Assembly (NCBI GenBank): GCA_964589175.1
Contig: CAZPRY010000020.1
Location: 5,174-69,173 of the forward strand
Length of the DNA: 64,000 nucleotides
DNA from: CAZPRY01 sp964589175
GTDB lineage: Bacteria; Fidelibacterota; UBA2242
Direction: 5' to 3'
Position 1 is the first letter of the stretch; each line of letters starts with the position of its first letter. A model generated the notes under the pieces. The model ran no database searches. It was not told the DNA's origin and saw only the letters and a program-made list of their open reading frames with translations. Shown piece after piece: positions 54,424 to 63,956 of this stretch. The position numbers were made by a program, and so were the translations under genes.

Positions 54424-56556
54424 ATGTGCAAGAAATTAATACTTCGAATTTTTTATTCGTTAATTCTTTTTCTGTTTCTGTCCGGTAATCAACTCAACAG
54501 TCAATCCCTAAAAAACGAGAAAACAATGTTTCAACCACGATCCTATGAACAAGCCGATAAAATGGCCGATTCGGTGCTGGTTTTAATGACTCTGGAAGAG
54601 AAAATCGCCCTGGTCGGCGGTGACCGGGGCTTTTTTATCCGGCCTTTGCCGCGCCTGAATCTTCCCGAAGTGTACATGGCCGATGCCACCCAGGGCGTGC
54701 ATCTCCGGGATAGCTTCCGGGATGCCGATTTGGCGGACTATCAACTGGAGAAATCAACCGCCTTTCCGTGTCCACTGGCCCTGACGGCGACCTGGAATCC
54801 GGATATGGCTTATCAATATACTGAAGCAATTGGCGAGGAATGCCGGGCCGCAAATATTGGTTTTTTACTGGGCCCGGGCATGAATAGTTACCGGCAGTCG
54901 CAATGCGGGCGCAATTTCGAGTATTTCGGGGAAGATCCTTTCCTGGCCGCGCGCATGATCGATCAGTACGTTCGGGGCGTTCAGAGTACCGGCACGGTCG
55001 CAACGTTGAAACATTTCGTAGCCAACAATACGGATTATTACCGGAGAAAGAGCAATTCGGTGGTTGACGAGCGGGCACTTCATGAAATCTATCTGCCGGC
55101 CTTCAAAGCCGGGGTCGACGCGGGCGCCAGGGCGGTCATGACTTCTTACAATTTGCTGGATGGCGAATGGTGCGGACAGAGCGAAGCGGTCATCAACGGC
55201 ATTCTGAGAAAACAACTGGGCTTTAAGTGGCTGGTGATGACGGACTGGTGGTCGGTCGAGGATGGCGAGCAGCTGGCGCAATCCGGTCAGGACCTGGAAA
55301 TGCCGCAGTCGGTCGCACTTGAGTCCGCCGGGCAACTTATCCGGGAAGGGAAAGTGCGCGTCGAAGATATCAATCGCATGGCCAAAAGCATTTTGAGAAC
55401 CTGCTTTGCCATGAAATTTGCTGAGCGCGAGAAAGCGCCTGTTGCGGGCGGGATGTTCGACAAACACGAGGCCATCGCCCTGCAAACGGCCAGGGAGGCT
55501 ATCGTCCTGCTGAAAAATGAGGACGATGTTCTTCCGGTTAAAAACGATGTAAAAAAGATTCTGCTGACCGGCGACTATGTCAAGGTGTTGGCGATGGGCG
55601 GTGGAGCGGCCCGGGTGGAAGGATTCAACAAGCGCCTGATGCTGGACGAACTGAAGCGCGAATTCGGCGCCAGATTAAAATATGTCGAAAATCCCAGCAT
55701 CCGGCAGATCAAATCCGCCGATATCGTGCTGTGCAATATCGGAACCAGCGACAGCGAGGGTTGGGACCGGTCGTTTGAACTGCCGGCCGACCAGGAAAAA
55801 AAGGTCAGGAAATGTGTGAAGAACAATCCCAATACGGTTGTTATCGTGACCTCCGGGAGCGGGGTCCGCATGACCGACTGGAATGAAAAAGCCAAAGCCA
55901 TCGTCTACGCCTGGTACGGCGGGCAGACCGGGAACCGGGCCCTGGCCGAAATCATCGCCGGCAAGGTTAATCCCTCGGGCAAACTGCCTATTTCGATCGA
56001 GAAGGATTTCCGGGATTCACCGGGCTACGGCTACATTCCAGAGGGTGAGATGCTGTATTCGGATTGGGACGGCGAGGGCGAGAAGGCTCACCCCGTTTAC
56101 GATGTTGTGTATAAAGAAGGCGTTTTCACCGGCTATCGCTGGTATGAAAAGAAAAAAATCACGCCGCTTTACGCATTCGGTCACGGCCTTTCATATACCC
56201 GTTTTGAATACAGCGATCTTCAGGTTTCTGAGGAAAAATTCACTCAGGATGATATCGTTACCGTGAGTTTCGTGGTGAAAAATGTTGGCAAAGCAGCCGG
56301 AATGGAAACCGCGCAACTGTACGTTCAGGACGTCGAAAGCTCGGCTCCCCGACCGGTCAAGGAATTGAAGGCTTTTCAAAAGATCGAGTTGAAACCCGGC
56401 GAATCGAAAACGGTAACGCTGAAACTCTGCAAAAAAGCGTATTCTTTCTGGAATCCGGAGATAGGGGACTGGTGCGCGGAGAAGGGCAAATTCATTATCC
56501 ATATCGGAACATCTTCCGGGGATATCCGACTGAAGAAAGAAATCGAACTCATATAA
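54424..56556 (+). CDS. secreted GH3 beta-glucosidase
   Basis: A 710-residue GH3 enzyme with an N-terminal signal segment (FYSLILFLFLSGNQ). The nucleophile Asp lies in KWLVMTDWWSVEDG. The C-terminal half carries the (alpha/beta)6 sandwich and a fibronectin III-like domain (VVKNVGKAAGMETAQLYV). No PA14 insertion is seen. It probably splits cellobiose or short beta-glucans in the periplasm. 63 bases lie between it and the GH9 gene. Confidence 0.92.
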   Translation: MCKKLILRIFYSLILFLFLSGNQLNSQSLKNEKTMFQPRSYEQADKMADSVLVLMTLEEKIALVGGDRGFFIRPLPRLNLPEVYMADATQGVHLRDSFRDADLADYQLEKSTAFPCPLALTATWNPDMAYQYTEAIGEECRAANIGFLLGPGMNSYRQSQCGRNFEYFGEDPFLAARMIDQYVRGVQSTGTVATLKHFVANNTDYYRRKSNSVVDERALHEIYLPAFKAGVDAGARAVMTSYNLLDGEWCGQSEAVINGILRKQLGFKWLVMTDWWSVEDGEQLAQSGQDLEMPQSVALESAGQLIREGKVRVEDINRMAKSILRTCFAMKFAEREKAPVAGGMFDKHEAIALQTAREAIVLLKNEDDVLPVKNDVKKILLTGDYVKVLAMGGGAARVEGFNKRLMLDELKREFGARLKYVENPSIRQIKSADIVLCNIGTSDSEGWDRSFELPADQEKKVRKCVKNNPNTVVIVTSGSGVRMTDWNEKAKAIVYAWYGGQTGNRALAEIIAGKVNPSGKLPISIEKDFRDSPGYGYIPEGEMLYSDWDGEGEKAHPVYDVVYKEGVFTGYRWYEKKKITPLYAFGHGLSYTRFEYSDLQVSEEKFTQDDIVTVSFVVKNVGKAAGMETAQLYVQDVESSAPRPVKELKAFQKIELKPGESKTVTLKLCKKAYSFWNPEIGDWCAEKGKFIIHIGTSSGDIRLKKEIELI

Positions 56557-56603
56557 ATGGCCGTATGAATGGCAATGGTGTTGTTTAATTCGCCCGGTTA
56601 CCC

Positions 56604-56628
56604 GGTTTACGAAACCGTTTACGAAACT
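56604..56628. promoter_or_regulatory. repeated GTTTACGAAAC boxes before the transporter gene
   Basis: GTTTACGAAAC occurs at 56605 and 56617, exactly 12 bp apart, and GGTTT-ACG-AAACC forms a dyad. LacI/GalR-type operators of sugar genes have similar AAAC/GTTT half sites. It lies 190 bp before the first transporter gene. Confidence 0.4.
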
Positions 56629-56817
56629 GTGGTTATTGAAAATCAATACGGTTATCTTTGATTCCGGATTTTATGGTTGCGTTTCTGCACGGATGACTTC
56701 ACTATCAGTCGAAAGATCATTGAGATGCTTCTTTATATTCCTTTTTAGAATATAAATTTGGGCGGCGTCATTGGATTGAAAACCTGAAGGTTGACCAACA
56801 AATCGGGAGGGGACACA

Positions 56818-58242
56818 ATGAATAATATGACTCAGAAAGTACCATTTAAGGAAAAAATCTCTTATGGATTTGGTGACCTTGCCTCAGTCCTGTACTGGCA
56901 GACCTTCATGCTGTATTTCACCTATTTCTACACGGATGTGTTCCTGATTCCGGCCGGGGCCGCCGCCACCATGTTTCTTGTAAGCCGTATCTGGGACGGC
57001 GTCAATGACCCGATGATGGGCGTCCTTGCCGATCGTACTAAAACCCGCTGGGGAAAATTCCGACCGTATTTGCTCTGGCTTTGTGTCCCATTTGCTGTTG
57101 TTGGCGTGCTGACCTTTACGGTACCGGATTTTGGTTTGACCGGGAGATTAATCTGGGCCTATGTGACCTTTATCCTGATCATGATGCTCTATACGGCGAT
57201 TAACATTCCCTATACTGCATTGCTGGGCGTGATTTCGGCGGATTCCAACGAACGCACCACGGTCTCTTCGGTTAAATTTATCTTCGCTTATGCGGCGGGC
57301 ATTATCGTCTCCGCGACCTTACTGCCGATGGTGAAGGGGCTCGGCGGCGGGAACGATGCCCGCGGCTGGCAGCTGTCTTTTGTGGTGTACGGCGTTGCGG
57401 CAGTCGTTTTCTTCCTGATTGCCTTCAAGGGCACCCGGGAGCGCGTGCAGCCGCCCCGGACCCAGAAATCGTCCATCAAGAGAGACTTATACGAATTGGT
57501 AACCAACGGGCCATGGCTGATTCTGCTGGCCGCGACGATTACCTTCATCCTGTTCGTAGCCGTGCGCAGCAGCGTGACGGCGCACTATTTTAAATATGTT
57601 ATCGGAGCGCAGGAAATCTCCGTGCCGCTTCTGAAAACCAGGACCTATAATTTTGAGACGCTCGTATCGGTCTTCAACACTATCGGGCAAATTTCGTCCC
57701 TGATCGGCGTAATACTGGTCAGCTGGTTTGCGCGGGTTGTCGGCAAGAAAAAGGCTTTTCTGATTATCTTCATCATTGCGATTGTCAGCACCGCGGCTTT
57801 TTATTTCCTGAGCGCCCGGCAGCTTGCCCTGATTTATTTCTTCCAGATTACCGGCTCCCTGACGGGCGGTCCGCTCAGTGTTTTGCTCTGGGCGATGTAT
57901 GCGGATACAGCCGATTATGCAGAGTGGAAACGCGGCCGCCGGGCAACCGGCCTGATCTTTTCGGCTTCGACGATGTCCCAGAAATTCGGCTGGGCCTTCG
58001 GCGCTTTTGTGGCCCTGAACCTGATGTCCCGGGTCGGATTTGAACCCAACCAGGCGCAATCCGGCCAGAGCGTGCACGGACTAATTTTGCTCTTCAGCCT
58101 GATTCCGGCCGCCTTCGGTTTGGTCTCTATGGCAATCTTGTTTTTTTATCCCCTGAACGACAAACGCGTGGCTGTAATCGGTACCGAATTGGGCGACAGG
58201 CGCAAGCAGGGCGGCGAAGAGCTGGCGGCCGCCCAAGAGTAA
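56818..58242 (+). CDS. GPH-family sugar transporter 1
   Basis: A 474-residue, 12-helix transporter of the glycoside-pentoside-hexuronide type. The first-loop motif LADRTKTRWGKFRPY and the later YADTADYAEWKRGRRATGL are diagnostic. GGGAGGGG stands before the ATG at 56818, and the ATG-free longer frame to 56791 is not used. It probably imports beta-linked di- or oligosaccharides with H+ or Na+ for the GH130 and GH94 enzymes that follow. Confidence 0.9.
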   Translation: MNNMTQKVPFKEKISYGFGDLASVLYWQTFMLYFTYFYTDVFLIPAGAAATMFLVSRIWDGVNDPMMGVLADRTKTRWGKFRPYLLWLCVPFAVVGVLTFTVPDFGLTGRLIWAYVTFILIMMLYTAINIPYTALLGVISADSNERTTVSSVKFIFAYAAGIIVSATLLPMVKGLGGGNDARGWQLSFVVYGVAAVVFFLIAFKGTRERVQPPRTQKSSIKRDLYELVTNGPWLILLAATITFILFVAVRSSVTAHYFKYVIGAQEISVPLLKTRTYNFETLVSVFNTIGQISSLIGVILVSWFARVVGKKKAFLIIFIIAIVSTAAFYFLSARQLALIYFFQITGSLTGGPLSVLLWAMYADTADYAEWKRGRRATGLIFSASTMSQKFGWAFGAFVALNLMSRVGFEPNQAQSGQSVHGLILLFSLIPAAFGLVSMAILFFYPLNDKRVAVIGTELGDRRKQGGEELAAAQE

Positions 58243-58278
58243 AAAGACAATCTTATTTTGGATAGGAGAGGAAATACC

Positions 58279-59271
58279 GTGAAAAAGACGATTATCGGAG
58301 AATCGCTTCCCAATATTCCCTGGGAAGACAAACCGCAGGGCTGCATTGACGCCGTCTGGCGTTACAGCGGGAATCCCATTATCGGCTGGAACCCGATCCC
58401 CAAAGCCGCCCGCATTTATAACAGCGCCGTTCTACCCAACGACGGGAAATTTGTGGGCGTTTTCCGGGCCGACCAGAAGAACGGGCGCGCGACCCTGTTT
58501 TTCGGAAGAAGTGACGATGCCTTGAATTGGACGATTGGCCCCGATCCGATCGACTGGGTCGGTGAGGATGGAAAACCGAATCCGATCAGTTACGGCTACG
58601 ATCCGCGTTTCGTCAAGCTTGGAGATACCTATTATATCGTTTGGTGCGACGATATGCACGGCGCCTCCATCGGCCTGGGGAAAACACAGGATTTCAAAAC
58701 CTTCGTGCGCCTGCCCAACCCGTTAATGCCCTTCAACCGCAACGGCGTTCTCTTTCCGCGCAAAGTCAACGGCAAATACATGTTGCTCAGCCGGCCCAGC
58801 GACAGCGGGCATACACCCTTTGGCGATATGTTCATCAGCGAAAGCCCCGATCTGATCCACTGGGGCAGACATAAATATGTGATGGGCAAAGGTGGATCGG
58901 GTTGGTGGCAGGGTACCAAGATCGGCGCCGGTCCGATTCCGATCGAAACCACCGCAGGCTGGCTATTGTTCTATCATGGCGTGTCGAACACCTGCAACGG
59001 TTTTGTCTACAGCTTCGGCGCTGTGATTCTGGATATCGACGATCCGAGCCGGGTATTGCACCGTACCCGCGATTATATTCTGACGCCGGAGAAGCCGTAT
59101 GAAACCACCGGCTTTGTTCCAAACGTGACCTTCCCGTGCGCCAACCTGTACGACGCCGCTACCGGGCGAATTGCCATTTACTACGGTGCGGCCGACACCT
59201 ACACGGCGATTGCTTTCGCGCAGGTCGATGAATTGATCGACTATATCAAAAACAACTCGGAGGTATTTTAG
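58279..59271 (+). CDS. GH130 mannooligosaccharide or mannosylglucose phosphorylase
   Basis: A 330-residue five-bladed beta-propeller enzyme with a GTG start and AGGAGAGG upstream. GH130 motifs are seen: RADQKNGRATLFFGRSDD, YDPRFVKLGD (the catalytic Asp), RNGVLFPRKVNGKYMLLSRP and WWQGTKIGAGP. No signal peptide, so it acts in the cytoplasm. The family phosphorolyses beta-1,4-mannosyl bonds, giving mannose 1-phosphate. It lies between a transporter and a cellobiose-phosphorylase-like gene, which implies that the imported sugar contains beta-mannose, as in glucomannan. Confidence 0.88.
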   Translation: MKKTIIGESLPNIPWEDKPQGCIDAVWRYSGNPIIGWNPIPKAARIYNSAVLPNDGKFVGVFRADQKNGRATLFFGRSDDALNWTIGPDPIDWVGEDGKPNPISYGYDPRFVKLGDTYYIVWCDDMHGASIGLGKTQDFKTFVRLPNPLMPFNRNGVLFPRKVNGKYMLLSRPSDSGHTPFGDMFISESPDLIHWGRHKYVMGKGGSGWWQGTKIGAGPIPIETTAGWLLFYHGVSNTCNGFVYSFGAVILDIDDPSRVLHRTRDYILTPEKPYETTGFVPNVTFPCANLYDAATGRIAIYYGAADTYTAIAFAQVDELIDYIKNNSEVF

Positions 59272-59361
59272 TCAATTATCAGTGATCAATGAACAATGAT
59301 CGCGGATAATTTGGCGGGGAAACAGCGCGACGAATCACGAGCCATTCAACGAGGAGTTTAG

Positions 59362-61755
59362 ATGCAATTCGGCTATTTCGACGATAAAAATAAAGAATAT
59401 GTAATCGAGCGCCCGGACACGCCGCGCTCCTGGAGCAATTACCTGGGATCGACGGAATACGGGGCGATTATCACCAACAACGCCGGCGGCTACAGTTTCT
59501 TTCATTCCGCCGCCCAGGGACGCTTCATGCGGATGCGTTTCAATGCCATTCCGATGGACCAGCCCGGACGTTATTTATATATCCACGACCGCGACAAAAA
59601 GGATTACTGGTCGGCCTCCTGGCAGCCGGTCGGAAAGCCGCTGGACCGGTATAAATCAGTCTGTCGCCACGGCACGGCTTACACGATTATCGAATCCGAA
59701 TACGACAAAATTAAAACCGAAACCACCTATTTCGTCCCGCTCGATCAAAATTACGAATGCTGGCTGCAGAAGATCACGAACCATGACAATGTCAAACGGC
59801 GTTTGCGGATTTTCACCTTTGTCGAATACGCCAACAACTGGCACGTCTGGCAGGATTTTATCAACCTGCAATATACCCAGTTCATTTTGCGCATGAGCGT
59901 GGTGGATAATATCATCGACCACGGCATCAATGTGTTGCTGCCCGACGGCACGGGCGAATTCGAGAACCACGACGGGAACCGGCATACTTTTCTGGCGGCG
60001 GTCGGTGCTGAAATCACCGGTTTCGACACCGACCGTGATGAATTCCTGGGCGCTTACCGTTCCTACGGTAATCCCGAAGTCATCGAAAAAGGACAGTGCA
60101 CGAACTCATTGGCTTACGGCGACAACGGCTGCGGCGTTCTGCAACTGGATATCGATCTGGAACCCGGCGAATCGCGGGAATTCGCGGTATTCATGGGCAT
60201 CGGCAAGGCAGCGACGCAGGGCCGCAAAGTCGTTGAGCAGTATCGGGATCTGCAAAAAGTCCATCGCGAATTCGATAGGGTAAAAGAATACTGGCATACC
60301 CGTTTGCAGGGCATGTATGTCGAGACGCCTGACGCAGAATTCAACAGCATGACCAATATGTGGAGCCCGTTCAACTGCCTGATGACCTTCGCCTGGTCGC
60401 GGGCGGCCAGCCTGGTCTACAGCGGCGAGCGCGACGGCCTGGGCTATCGCGACACAGTCCAGGATATTCTGGGTGTGTTGCCTACGATTCCCGAAGAGGC
60501 CGGCCACCGCCTGGAATTGATGATTACCGGCCAGGTCTCAACCGGCGGGGCGCTGCCGGTCGTGAAGCCCTTCGCTCACAATCCCGGGCGGGAGGAAGTC
60601 CTACGGGAAGAAGAATACCGCTCCGACGACGGCCTGTGGCTGTTCAACGCGATCCCGGCCTACGTCAAAGAAACCGGCGACATCGCGTTTTATGATAAAG
60701 TGCTGCCCTTTGCCGATAAGGGCGAGGCGACTGTACTCGGCCACATGCGCCGGGCCATCGAGTTTAATTTGGAACGCAGCGGCGCGCACGGCCTGCCCTG
60801 CGGTCTCTCGGCGGACTGGAACGATTGCCTGGAGTTGGGTCAAACCGGTGAAACGGTATTCGTGGCGCTGCAATTGCGCTACGCCCTCAAAACCTACCTT
60901 GAAATCAGCGAGATGCTGGATCAAGAGGATGAAGCCGGATGGGCGAATGAGCGCCTGGAAATTCTGGATAAAAATCTTCGGGAATATGCCTGGGATGGCG
61001 AGTGGTTCCTGCGCGCCTACCGCTACGACGGCATGAAATTCGGCTCGCATGAAAACGATGAAGGCAGCCTCTGGCTCAATCCGCAGTCCTGGGCGGTGCT
61101 CAGCGGGCACGCCTCCCCGGAACAGGCTCAAAAGGTTATGCAAGCGGTCCGCGAGAAATTGGCGTCAGAGTATGGTATCGTGATCTGCGACCCGCCATAC
61201 GAGAAGACCGACCACCGAATTGTGAAAGCGTCCCTGTTTAACCAGGGCACGAAGGAAAACGGCTCTATATTTTCGCATACGCAGGGCTGGGCGATCATCG
61301 CCGAAACGATGCTCGGGAACGGCAACCAGGCCTTCCAATATTACCGGGCTTTCATGCCGGCGGCCTATAATACCAAAGCCGAGATTCGCGAGATCGAGCC
61401 TTACGTGAATTGCCAGTTTACGCACAGCAAATACAGCCCGCAATTCGGCGCCTCGCGCCTGCCCTGGCTGACGGGCGCGGCCACCTGGTCGTATTATGCT
61501 GCGACGCAGCACATTCTGGGCGTTCAGCCCGATTACGACGGGTTGCGAATCGATCCCTGTATTCCGGCGGATTGGAAAAAACTGAAGATCACCCGGCGCT
61601 TCCGGAATAAAAATTTCAATATTGATATCCGGAATGATAACGGCGTTCAAAAGGGCATTAAAAAAATAATCCTCAACGGTGAGGAGCTTTCGGGCAATCT
61701 GATTCCCCTGGAAAAGATGAAGGAATCGAATGACGTCCTGGTCCTGATGGGATAG
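59362..61755 (+). CDS. GH94 cellobiose/cellodextrin phosphorylase
   Basis: A 797-residue enzyme of the size and layout of cellobiose phosphorylases: an N-terminal beta-sandwich (FGYFDDKNKEYVIERPDTPR), a helical linker and an (alpha/alpha)6 barrel. The catalytic Asp is in GLSADWNDCLEL. DGLWLFNAIPAYVKETGD and NGSIFSHTQGWAI are conserved family segments. It splits cellobiose with phosphate into glucose 1-phosphate and glucose, saving ATP. It sits next to GH130 and two transporters. Confidence 0.92.
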   Translation: MQFGYFDDKNKEYVIERPDTPRSWSNYLGSTEYGAIITNNAGGYSFFHSAAQGRFMRMRFNAIPMDQPGRYLYIHDRDKKDYWSASWQPVGKPLDRYKSVCRHGTAYTIIESEYDKIKTETTYFVPLDQNYECWLQKITNHDNVKRRLRIFTFVEYANNWHVWQDFINLQYTQFILRMSVVDNIIDHGINVLLPDGTGEFENHDGNRHTFLAAVGAEITGFDTDRDEFLGAYRSYGNPEVIEKGQCTNSLAYGDNGCGVLQLDIDLEPGESREFAVFMGIGKAATQGRKVVEQYRDLQKVHREFDRVKEYWHTRLQGMYVETPDAEFNSMTNMWSPFNCLMTFAWSRAASLVYSGERDGLGYRDTVQDILGVLPTIPEEAGHRLELMITGQVSTGGALPVVKPFAHNPGREEVLREEEYRSDDGLWLFNAIPAYVKETGDIAFYDKVLPFADKGEATVLGHMRRAIEFNLERSGAHGLPCGLSADWNDCLELGQTGETVFVALQLRYALKTYLEISEMLDQEDEAGWANERLEILDKNLREYAWDGEWFLRAYRYDGMKFGSHENDEGSLWLNPQSWAVLSGHASPEQAQKVMQAVREKLASEYGIVICDPPYEKTDHRIVKASLFNQGTKENGSIFSHTQGWAIIAETMLGNGNQAFQYYRAFMPAAYNTKAEIREIEPYVNCQFTHSKYSPQFGASRLPWLTGAATWSYYAATQHILGVQPDYDGLRIDPCIPADWKKLKITRRFRNKNFNIDIRNDNGVQKGIKKIILNGEELSGNLIPLEKMKESNDVLVLMG

Positions 61756-61845
61756 GAGCGACCGGGGGAATTTTTAGATAAAACGGCATTTACGGCTTGA
61801 CAAAGATTACCCGGTAAATTTCCATATGATAGGAGAGTGAATTCT

Positions 61846-63234
61846 ATGAAACAGAAAGCGACCCTGTCCATTCCCCGCAAGCTGGCCTGGGGCATCGGCG
61901 GTTTCGGCGAGAATCTGGCCAACAACGCCCTGCTCAGCCTGGCTTACCCGATTTTCGGCGTCGGTATGGGCCTCAGCCCGTTGTACATCGGGCTGGCGCT
62001 GTCCGCATCCCGGATTATCGATGCGATTACCGATCCGCTGATGGGCCACATAACAGACAATACGAAATCGCGCTGGGGACGCCGCCGGCCCTGGATATTT
62101 CTCGGATCGATCCTGATGCCGATCATCTTCGCCCTGATCTGGTTTACTCCGCGTATGGAAAACCAGCTCATCCCGGCGATTTACCTGATCGTGATGTGCT
62201 CGCTGTTTTATATGGCTTTCACGGTATGGGTGGTCCCCTACGGTGGACTGGGATTGGAATTAGTTGATGACTATGATGAACGCACCCGGCTGCAGGCCTT
62301 CCGGGTGGCGCCTTCATTTATCGTGGGAATTTTGATCGGCTCCCTGTACAAGATTACGCTCATGGAAAGTGTCTGGGGCGGAGATGAAGTCGTCGGGGCC
62401 CGGTATGTCGGTGTGATCGTCGCCGTCCTGATCATGATTACCGCCATGATACCGGCTTTGTTTACCAAAGAGAGATATGCCCATACAGACCAGGAAAAGA
62501 CCAAACTCTGGCCGGCCCTGAAAATGACGATCCGGGAAAAGCCGTTTCTGTTGCTGGTCGGGTCCGTTTTCTTCGTGTTCGTAGCCCTTTTCTTCATGAT
62601 TCCGCTGCTGACCTATATTTCGTTGTATTTTGTCAGCCAGGGCGACAAGCAACTGATGGGAAGCATCGGTATGTTCACCGCGCCGGTGCAGGCGACAACT
62701 CAATTGCTGAGCATGTTCGCGATCGGCTATTTCGCCAAATACATGGACAAAAAACATCTGCTCATCACCGGCCTGTGTATCGGTATTTTCGGTTACCTCA
62801 CGAGCTGGTTTCTGTTTACGCCCGCGCACCCGTTCCTGGCCATTTTACCGCCCGTCATCATCAACATCGGGCTCTGCGCCTGCTGGGTCCTGAATGGTTC
62901 GTTCACCGCCGACATCTGCGATTGGGATGAACTCAAGACCGGCAAACGCCGCGAAGGTATGTACAGCGCGGTCTTCGGCTTCATCAACAAACTGGCCATC
63001 GCGCTGGTTTCCACGCTCAGTTCCTGGGTACTGGTAAAATTGGGATTCAGCGGCGATAATTTGCAGCCGACAACGGATCAGCTTTTCACCCTGAGATGGT
63101 TTTATATCGTGGTTCCCGTGGTGGCCATGATCGGGGCGATCCTGTGCATGTCGAAGTACCCGCTCACCAAAGCGCGGGTCAATGAAATCCAGGCACAGCT
63201 CAAACAGAGAAGGGGTGAAACCAAGCTGGCATAG
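61846..63234 (+). CDS. GPH-family sugar transporter 2
   Basis: A 462-residue, 12-helix transporter of the same type as the one at 56818, with ITDNTKSRWGRRRPWIF and DICDWDELKTGKRREG. AGGAGAG lies before the ATG. The presence of two transporters on both sides of the phosphorylases suggests two different imported oligosaccharides. Confidence 0.9.
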   Translation: MKQKATLSIPRKLAWGIGGFGENLANNALLSLAYPIFGVGMGLSPLYIGLALSASRIIDAITDPLMGHITDNTKSRWGRRRPWIFLGSILMPIIFALIWFTPRMENQLIPAIYLIVMCSLFYMAFTVWVVPYGGLGLELVDDYDERTRLQAFRVAPSFIVGILIGSLYKITLMESVWGGDEVVGARYVGVIVAVLIMITAMIPALFTKERYAHTDQEKTKLWPALKMTIREKPFLLLVGSVFFVFVALFFMIPLLTYISLYFVSQGDKQLMGSIGMFTAPVQATTQLLSMFAIGYFAKYMDKKHLLITGLCIGIFGYLTSWFLFTPAHPFLAILPPVIINIGLCACWVLNGSFTADICDWDELKTGKRREGMYSAVFGFINKLAIALVSTLSSWVLVKLGFSGDNLQPTTDQLFTLRWFYIVVPVVAMIGAILCMSKYPLTKARVNEIQAQLKQRRGETKLA

Positions 63235-63626
63235 GTCCGGCGGGATGACGGAGACCGGAGGCGGCGATCCCCGCGCGTACAGCACCGAAGAAGGATGTCC
63301 TTGATGTACTTACCCCGAGTACATCTTTACCAATAGATTTTCATGATGTACCTACTCTGAGTACACCTGTACCGAAGATCATCCCCGATGTACTTGCCAT
63401 GAGTACAGCTTCCCGAAAGGATTTGCACGATGTACTTGCTTTGAGTACACCTGTACTGAAAGATTTTCATGATGTACTTGCCCTAAGTACACCTGTACTC
63501 GCTGTGAGTACATCAGCCGGAAAAGACTCGTATGATGGATTTTCTCGTCGGGTAAAGGGGAGATGGGAATTTCGATGGAGCGGTCGGGTGACAACAATCC
63601 GAGAGTATGAAATGGCAAGCTGTTGG
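63235..63626. other. 392-bp spacer that holds the dyad array
   Basis: Between the second transporter gene and the RelE/ParE gene. It is made largely of the phased repeats. A plus-strand frame at 63399-63656 with repeats is probably a by-product of the array, though a decayed repeat protein cannot be excluded. Confidence 0.5.
63305..63512. repeat. array of TGTACT-N7-AGTACA dyads on a 42/21-bp period
   Basis: Six inverted repeats of 19 bp (6-bp arms, 7-base centre) start at 63305, 63347, 63389, 63431 and 63473, exactly 42 bp apart, and at 63494, 21 bp later. Half-site relics (TTTACC, TGTACC, TGTACT) stand at the intermediate 21-bp positions 63326, 63368 and 63452. The plus-strand frame through the array also encodes a 14-residue repeat (HDVLALSTP), but it has no good start upstream. 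The spacing of two helical turns suggests protein binding on one face of DNA. Confidence 0.85.
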
Positions 63627-63956
63627 CTATTTGGATTCAAGCTCGGATTCAGGTAATATTTGCCGGATATGACGGACAGTTAAAATAGTAACCTGTTTTA
63701 ATTCCACTCGATAGACAACCCGGTAGTTGCCTGTGATTAATTCCCGTATTGTTTCTTCATCTATTTCCGGTACAATACGACCGCTACGGGGGAACGATTT
63801 TAATTGGTCAACGAAACCAAATAATGTTTCGATCCAATCCGTTGCAGCTTCGGGATTATCGATCGCAATATATTCGGCAATTTCAGTCACGCGATCAACG
63901 GATAGGGGCGACCAGACGATCTTCACTTTTTGATTTTGTTTAGAATTATGGTTCAT
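63627..63956 (-). CDS. RelE/ParE-family toxin
   Basis: A 109-residue toxin of the RelE/ParE superfamily: IVWSPLSVDRVTEIAEYIA, FPRSGRIVPE, IRELITGNYRVVYRVE and TVRHIRQ are typical of the ParE type. A TTG at 63974 is an alternative start. The antitoxin should be just upstream on the minus strand, beyond the window. The gene itself looks complete. Confidence 0.85.
   Translation of the reverse strand: MNHNSKQNQKVKIVWSPLSVDRVTEIAEYIAIDNPEAATDWIETLFGFVDQLKSFPRSGRIVPEIDEETIRELITGNYRVVYRVELKQVTILTVRHIRQILPESELESK

Noticed and set aside
63379..63618. Minus-strand repeat-containing frame
   Set aside because: Same array read on the other strand.
63399..63656. Repeat-containing plus-strand frame
   Set aside because: The repeated residues follow from the 42-bp DNA repeats, and the frame has no good start, so a DNA-level array is the simpler reading.
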